Below, piece after piece: positions 15,750 through 19,841 of a DNA stretch of 19,841 nucleotides. Every line of letters starts with the position of its first letter. The first letter of the stretch is position 1. Below the pieces are notes generated by a model. The model saw nothing but the letters and a program-made list of their open reading frames with translations. It was not told where the DNA came from and made no database searches. Source of the DNA: Phycisphaeraceae bacterium. GTDB taxonomy: Bacteria > Planctomycetota > Phycisphaerae > Phycisphaerales > UBA1924. The position numbers and the translations under genes are program-made. The DNA is taken from positions 1-19,841 of the forward strand of contig WUAK01000012.1 in NCBI GenBank assembly GCA_009827205.1, read 5' to 3'.

Positions 15750-15763
15750 AGCCGATAACGGCT
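15750..15763 (+). promoter_or_regulatory. short hairpin just upstream of the SpoVR ribosome binding site
   Basis: AGCCG-ATAA-CGGCT, a 5-bp perfect stem with a 4-nt loop, ends 7 nt before the GAGGTG ribosome binding site (15771-15776) of the SpoVR gene. It may stabilise the leader or affect initiation. A TTGACA element at 15687-15692 lies upstream but has no -10 box at normal spacing. Confidence 0.3.
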
Positions 15764-15780
15764 GTAGCACGAGGTGAACC

Positions 15781-17328
15781 ATGCTCCCAGCCCCCTCATC
15801 GCGGGTTTCGACCGATCTCTCGCCTGAACTTCTCGACCACATGGTCGCGATCAAGGCCAAGGCGATCGAGTACGGGCTCGACTTCTACGAGGTCGTGTTC
15901 GAGGTCCTGGATTTCGACACGATGAACCAGATCGCCAGCTACGGCGGGTTCCCGATCCGGTACCCGCACTGGCGGTGGGGGGCCGAGTACGACAGGATGT
16001 CCAAGCGCGACGCGTACGGGCTCGGGCGCATCTACGAGATGGTCATCAACAACGACCCTTGCTACGCGTACCTGCAGGAATCAAACGCCGAGATCGATCA
16101 GAAGCTCGTGATGGCGCACGTGTACGGCCACGCGGACTTCTTCAAGCACAACTTCTGGTTCAGCAAGACCGACCGGAAGATGATGGACTCGGTCGCCAAC
16201 CACGCGATGCGCGTGCGTCGGCATATCGACCGACAGGGGCAGGACCGGGTCGAGCGGTTCATCGACGCGTGCCTCTCGATCGAGCACCTGATCGACCCGC
16301 ACTCGGTGTTCATCGATCGAGACTCAGGGAGTGCCGGGGGCAAGCCCTACGAGCCCGATAGGCTGCCCGCCAAGGACTACATGGACCCGTTCATCAACCC
16401 GGCGGATGAGCTCGCAGCGCAGAAAAAGGCGCACGAGGAACGGCAAGAGAAGGCGAGGGGACGCGTGCCACGCGAACCGACGCGGGACGTGCTGGCGTTT
16501 CTGTTGCGCCACGCACCGCTCGAGGATTGGCAGTCGGACATCCTGGGGATCATCCGCGACGAGAGCTACTACTTCGCGCCCCAGGCGCAGACGAAGGTGA
16601 TGAACGAGGGTTGGGCGACGTACTGGCACAGCCATTTGATGACGCACCACTTCGTGGAAGCGAAGGAGATCATCCATTACTGCGACCAGCACGCGGGCGT
16701 GATCCACATGCCGCCCGGCGGTTTCAACCCGTACAAGATCGGGCTGGAGCTTTGGAAGGACATCGAGAACCGCTGGGACAAGGGCCAGCACGGCAGCCAC
16801 TGGGAGTCGCTGGACGACATGGGCGCCAAGAAGGCGTTTGACGACCACAGCATGAACGGCCGACAGAAGATGTTCGAGATCCGCAAGATCTACAACGACG
16901 TGAGCTTCATCGACGAGTTCCTGACGCCGGAGTTTGTCGAGAAGCACCGGATGTACCAGACGGGCGTGGACCCGAAGACGGGCGAGACGAAGATCGTCAG
17001 CCGGGACTTCGAACGTGTGAAGCAGACGATGCTGTACCGGATGACGAACATGGGCCAGCCCATGATGTACGTCGTGGATGCGAACTACATGAACCGGGGC
17101 GAGTTGTTCCTTGCGAACAAGTGGAACGGTCTCGAGGTGGACATCTCCCGCGCGATGGGCGTGCTTCAGAACCTGTGCATGATCTGGGGCAGGCCGGTGC
17201 ACCTGCAGGCGATCGTGCAGGAGGAGATGTGGCTCTTCACGTGCAAGTCACCCGACGGCAGTGAAGACTCGGTTTCGAAAGAGAAGATTACGGACGAGAC
17301 GCCCGAGCCGGCGCATGTCGTGATCTGA
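15781..17328 (+). CDS. SpoVR family protein
   Basis: 515-residue cytoplasmic protein matching the full length of the SpoVR/YcgB family. Characteristic segments include DFYEVVFEVLDFDTMNQIASYGGFPIRYPHW split around 35-65, VYGHADFFKHNFWF (about 114-127), DESYYFAPQAQTKVMNEGWATYWHS (about 261-285) and HMPPGGFNPYKIG (about 304-316). The many conserved His, Glu and aromatic residues are intact, so it should be functional. The family is linked to spore cortex formation in Bacillus and, elsewhere, to stress or stationary phase together with the kinase YeaG/PrkA and the von Willebrand-like YeaH; neither partner is adjacent here. The ATG at 15781 has GAGGTG 4-5 nt upstream. It converges with the pilT-type gene, 5 nt apart. 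Confidence 0.96.
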   Translation: MLPAPSSRVSTDLSPELLDHMVAIKAKAIEYGLDFYEVVFEVLDFDTMNQIASYGGFPIRYPHWRWGAEYDRMSKRDAYGLGRIYEMVINNDPCYAYLQESNAEIDQKLVMAHVYGHADFFKHNFWFSKTDRKMMDSVANHAMRVRRHIDRQGQDRVERFIDACLSIEHLIDPHSVFIDRDSGSAGGKPYEPDRLPAKDYMDPFINPADELAAQKKAHEERQEKARGRVPREPTRDVLAFLLRHAPLEDWQSDILGIIRDESYYFAPQAQTKVMNEGWATYWHSHLMTHHFVEAKEIIHYCDQHAGVIHMPPGGFNPYKIGLELWKDIENRWDKGQHGSHWESLDDMGAKKAFDDHSMNGRQKMFEIRKIYNDVSFIDEFLTPEFVEKHRMYQTGVDPKTGETKIVSRDFERVKQTMLYRMTNMGQPMMYVVDANYMNRGELFLANKWNGLEVDISRAMGVLQNLCMIWGRPVHLQAIVQEEMWLFTCKSPDGSEDSVSKEKITDETPEPAHVVI

Positions 17329-17333
17329 GCAGG

Positions 17334-18461
17334 CTATCCCCTATTCCGAATCCGACCGACCATCCCCGACGCCTTGACCTCGACGCCTTTAAGTCGGCTC
17401 TCGAGCGCTTCTCTGTTTGGCGCGTAGTCCATCGCGGTTGATTTGTTGGTGGCTTCGGTCTCGACGAGCTCGACGAGCGAATCGGTGAACGAGCGCATGC
17501 CGTCTGCTTTGGAGCCGTTGAGGATCGCGGGGAGGTCTTCGTCGTGCCCCTCGCGGATGGCTTCACGGACTGACGGATTCATCAGCAGGACCTCGGTCGC
17601 CGGGACGGTCGAGGTCTCGAAGTCTTCGAGCGCGGGCAGGAGGCGCTGGGCGCAGATTGCCCGGAGCGAGTTCGAGAGGCTCATGCGGATGAATTGTCGC
17701 TCCTCGGGCGGGAAGAACTCGAGGATCCTGCCGAACGCCTGCATCGTGTCCGCGGTGTGCAGCGTCGCGAAGACGAGGTGGCCCGTCTCGGCGGCCTGGA
17801 TCGCGGTCATCATCGTCGGCTTGTCGCGCATCTCGCCGATGAAGATGACGTCCGGGTCCTGGCGGACCGCGGATCGCATCGCGTCGGCGAAGTTGTGCAC
17901 GTCGATGCCCATCTCGCGCTGGGACACGATGGCTTTCTTAGGCGTGAACCGGAACTCAACGGGGTCCTCGATGGTGATGATGTTGACGTCGCGGATCGTG
18001 TTGACGTGATCGATCATCGCGGCGAGTGTTGTTGATTTACCCGAGCCCGTCACGCCGCAGATGATGACGAGGCCCTCGGCGGTCGTCTCAACAATCTTGG
18101 AGTAGATGGGCGGCAGGTGCAGCGACTCGTACGTCGGGATCTCGGCCTTGACGCGCCTGATCGCGGCGTGGACGTGCCCGCCCGCGAGGAACATGTTCAC
18201 ACGGAACCGGTCGCCCGCGTCGAGGTGTGCCGCGAAGTCGAGCGCCCCGTTTTCGTTGAATCGCTCGCGCTGCGCATCATCGAGCAGCGGGTCGAGCAGG
18301 TGGTCGGCCTCGTCTTCCGTCAGTGGGTCTGTGTTGACCTTCTTGAGGTGCCCGCCCACGCGGTAGATGGGCGGCAAACCCACCTTGATGTGCAGATCGG
18401 ACGCGTCGAGCTGCGCCATCGCGGCGAGGAGACGTTTGATTGAGTGTGAGCCTTCGATCAT
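17334..18461 (-). CDS. pilT: type IV pilus retraction ATPase PilT-like
   Basis: 375-residue hexameric secretion ATPase of the PilT/PilU branch. Walker A GVTGSGKST (136-144), Asp box TIEDPVEF (163-170), Walker B DPDVIFIGEMRD (202-213) and His box GHLVFATLHT (227-236) are present. The PilT-type segment SLRAICAQRLLP (about 265-276) also fits PilT rather than the extension ATPase PilB. The N-terminal domain (about 1-100) has the ASDLHIKVGLPPIYRVGG motif of this branch. The start is ATG 18461; upstream in-frame codons lack homology. No pilB, pilC or second pilT lies nearby. It would power pilus retraction at the inner membrane; the prepilin-like and PilZ genes in this window are plausible functional relatives. 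Confidence 0.94.
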   Translation of the reverse strand: MIEGSHSIKRLLAAMAQLDASDLHIKVGLPPIYRVGGHLKKVNTDPLTEDEADHLLDPLLDDAQRERFNENGALDFAAHLDAGDRFRVNMFLAGGHVHAAIRRVKAEIPTYESLHLPPIYSKIVETTAEGLVIICGVTGSGKSTTLAAMIDHVNTIRDVNIITIEDPVEFRFTPKKAIVSQREMGIDVHNFADAMRSAVRQDPDVIFIGEMRDKPTMMTAIQAAETGHLVFATLHTADTMQAFGRILEFFPPEERQFIRMSLSNSLRAICAQRLLPALEDFETSTVPATEVLLMNPSVREAIREGHDEDLPAILNGSKADGMRSFTDSLVELVETEATNKSTAMDYAPNREALESRLKGVEVKASGMVGRIRNRG

Positions 18462-18762
18462 GACTGGCCCCCAGTCGCGGAGAACCCGCGTTGGCGCAGT
18501 GTACCACACGCCGGGCGTGTCTCTTGATTCGTGTTGCGGCGTCACACTACGCGGTTTGTAGGGTCTGTTCGGTCTGGGTGTGCGGGATCATCCACGAATG
18601 TGGTGGTGATGATGGCCCGGGTGTGGGGTCAATGGCATGTTGTGGTCGCAGCGAGACCGGTGCTGCGAGCAACTTCTTGCCCCCGCCCGGGGGCGGCCGT
18701 GGGCACAACAGTGTGTTTGCGACCGCCCCCTCGCCCTTTTTGGAGCAAGGTCTCTTCGGTGT
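18462..18762. other. 301-nt gene-free stretch upstream of pilT
   Basis: No credible gene on either strand. The only clear structure is a perfect GC-rich hairpin, GCCCCC-GCCC-GGGGGC (18679-18694), about 70 nt beyond the 3' end of the dockerin-hydrolase gene on the minus strand. It lacks a U-run but could act as a 3'-end-stabilising or Rho-linked structure. The rest should hold the pilT promoter, which I cannot locate. Confidence 0.5.
18679..18694 (-). repeat. GC-rich hairpin downstream of the dockerin-hydrolase gene
   Basis: Perfect 6-bp stem of only G and C with a 4-nt GCCC loop. No T-run follows on either strand within a few bases, so it is not called an intrinsic terminator. Confidence 0.4.
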
Positions 18763-19785
18763 TTATGGGCAGCCCTTGTTGAATGAATCGATCCAGACAG
18801 TGAAGTCGCGCGGCGAGATTCTGCCGTCGCGATTCTGATCGGCGATTGATGATCCGGCGCTGTACGCGGCGAGCCAGCCCGTGAAATCCTGTGGGGTGAG
18901 CGCACCGTCTCTGTTGGTGTCGGCGAGGCACGGGCTCACGCCCGTGCGTGGGTCCGACGTCACGACATCCCAGACCGCGAACTCGATTGCGCGGTAGATG
19001 TCGATGCTGTACCCGCCGTCGCCGCGTTCATTGATCCACTTTGAGAACATGCCAAAGGGCGGTCTGTCGTAGAGCACCGAAGCGACAGTGATCGCTGCGG
19101 CGAACTGGCCGAGATCTTCGCTCATGTGTATGTCATCTCGGTAAAACGGCGAAATCGAGAGTAGGCCGGGGATCTCGTCGTTCCAGGCCTGATCTCTGAG
19201 CTTGATAATGACCTGTGCGACTGGGATGAGCCGAACGGGCCTGTCTAGAGCGGTGTCGATGTTCTCGTAGAGAATCTCGAAGTACTCGTTTGCAGCACTT
19301 GTTTGGACTGCCTCCTCTTGGTCAATCGGCTCGAACCAGTCGCCGTTGTTCATGAACCACTTCGGGCCCCAGGCCTGGTAGATATAGAGGACGGTGTCCT
19401 CATTCATCGCCTGGGAAGATAAGAGTGCGTCGAAGTACCCAATCACAGCCTGATCGGTGTCAAGAGTCGACGTGATTGTCCAATAAGGCTGAACCGTGAT
19501 GTAGTCGAGGTTCACTTGTGTGAGTGCGTTCTGGTACGTGCCGAACTCTGGTACGAGATTGACACAGGTCTGGTCCGGGTCGCCGACGATCTGATCGAGC
19601 GATCGGTTGCAGTTGATGTGGTAGCCCGTTGAGAGAGCTTCGTTCTGCTCTGCGATAAGCAACTCGACCATCCTGGGCTGGCTGTCCCATGTGAGGCTGT
19701 TGCCGATGTGGTAGCCGACCTTGGTCTGTGCTGCTGTGGGAAGCGTCAGCACGCACCCGATCGCTGCGATAGTCAAAGTCTTCAT
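18763..19785 (-). CDS. secreted SGNH-like hydrolase with C-terminal GC-type dockerin
   Basis: 340-residue exported protein. The signal peptide covers residues 1-20 (MKTLTIAAIGCVLTLPTAAQ). The mature start VGYHIGNSLTWDS resembles block I of SGNH/GDSL-type hydrolases (Ser about 30), and RDDIHMSEDLGQFAAA near 230 supplies an Asp-x-His pair as in block V, so an esterase- or sulfatase-like catalytic domain is plausible but not certain. The C-terminal 60 residues carry two EF-hand-like dockerin repeats (ADTNRDGALTPQDFTGWLAAY and ADQNRDGRISPRDFTVWIDSF, each with D-x-N-x-D-G calcium ligands) and end in GCP, the GC-type dockerin tail typical of Phycisphaerae. I chose ATG 19785 (AAAGG 6 nt upstream) over 19806 because it starts the signal peptide cleanly. 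Confidence 0.82.
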   Translation of the reverse strand: MKTLTIAAIGCVLTLPTAAQTKVGYHIGNSLTWDSQPRMVELLIAEQNEALSTGYHINCNRSLDQIVGDPDQTCVNLVPEFGTYQNALTQVNLDYITVQPYWTITSTLDTDQAVIGYFDALLSSQAMNEDTVLYIYQAWGPKWFMNNGDWFEPIDQEEAVQTSAANEYFEILYENIDTALDRPVRLIPVAQVIIKLRDQAWNDEIPGLLSISPFYRDDIHMSEDLGQFAAAITVASVLYDRPPFGMFSKWINERGDGGYSIDIYRAIEFAVWDVVTSDPRTGVSPCLADTNRDGALTPQDFTGWLAAYSAGSSIADQNRDGRISPRDFTVWIDSFNKGCP

Positions 19786-19841
19786 TCCAGACCTTTCGGC
19801 ACCCACGTACTCGAAGTTATCACAGGGTCCGGTCAGGAACA

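Noticed and set aside
16324..17202. 292-residue minus-strand open frame inside SpoVR
   Set aside because: Antisense shadow; the plus-strand SpoVR protein is full-length and well conserved.

Overview
The window looks like a chromosomal piece of a planctomycete, most probably class Phycisphaerae. Base composition is GC-rich. The secreted proteins carry hallmarks of that group: a prepilin-type RRAFTLIELL leader, a C-terminal PAPGA...LPRRR sorting-like tail, and a C-terminal two-repeat dockerin ending in a GC motif. There is no rRNA, convincing tRNA, IS element, phage gene or CRISPR array, so this is a core-like segment rather than a mobile island.

Layout. 1-2333: the N-terminal two thirds of the ClpB disaggregase (minus, running off the left edge) and a small YjfB-like putative motility protein (minus). 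2334-3001: a long gene-free stretch with a strong minus-strand candidate for a structured RNA ending in an intrinsic terminator just upstream of the YjfB-like gene. 3002-3341: a small lipoprotein with a terminator. 3483-6948: a chromosome-segregation neighbourhood. parB is followed by an alpha/beta hydrolase (both minus). Divergent from them lie a NUDIX hydrolase and a cytoplasmic histidine kinase, and each of these two genes contains a perfect parS palindrome inside its coding sequence. No parA is next to parB. 6958-8064: a stand-alone MalK/PotA-type ABC ATPase.

8156-10125 (plus): a membrane-anchored unknown protein and two tandem paralogous GNAT acetyltransferases. 10130-12178 (minus): a membrane-anchored unknown protein overlapped by a type II/IV prepilin-like gene, then a PilZ-domain gene. 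12436-13353: a secreted beta-propeller-like protein with a sorting tail.

13401-15641 (plus) is the most unusual part. Four consecutive paralogous genes each encode N-terminal zinc ribbons (CPxC-x11-CPxC) followed by transmembrane segments. Ribbon number varies 1-3-2-1, and within multi-ribbon members the ribbons repeat every 64 residues exactly. I know of no described function for it. A SpoVR-family gene follows without its usual yeaG/yeaH partners, then a convergent pilT-type retraction ATPase and a secreted SGNH-like hydrolase with a dockerin.

PilT, the prepilin, PilZ and the YjfB-like protein hint at pili, secretion or motility in this organism, but they are not in one operon. The parB/parS group suggests the window lies near the replication origin (inference).
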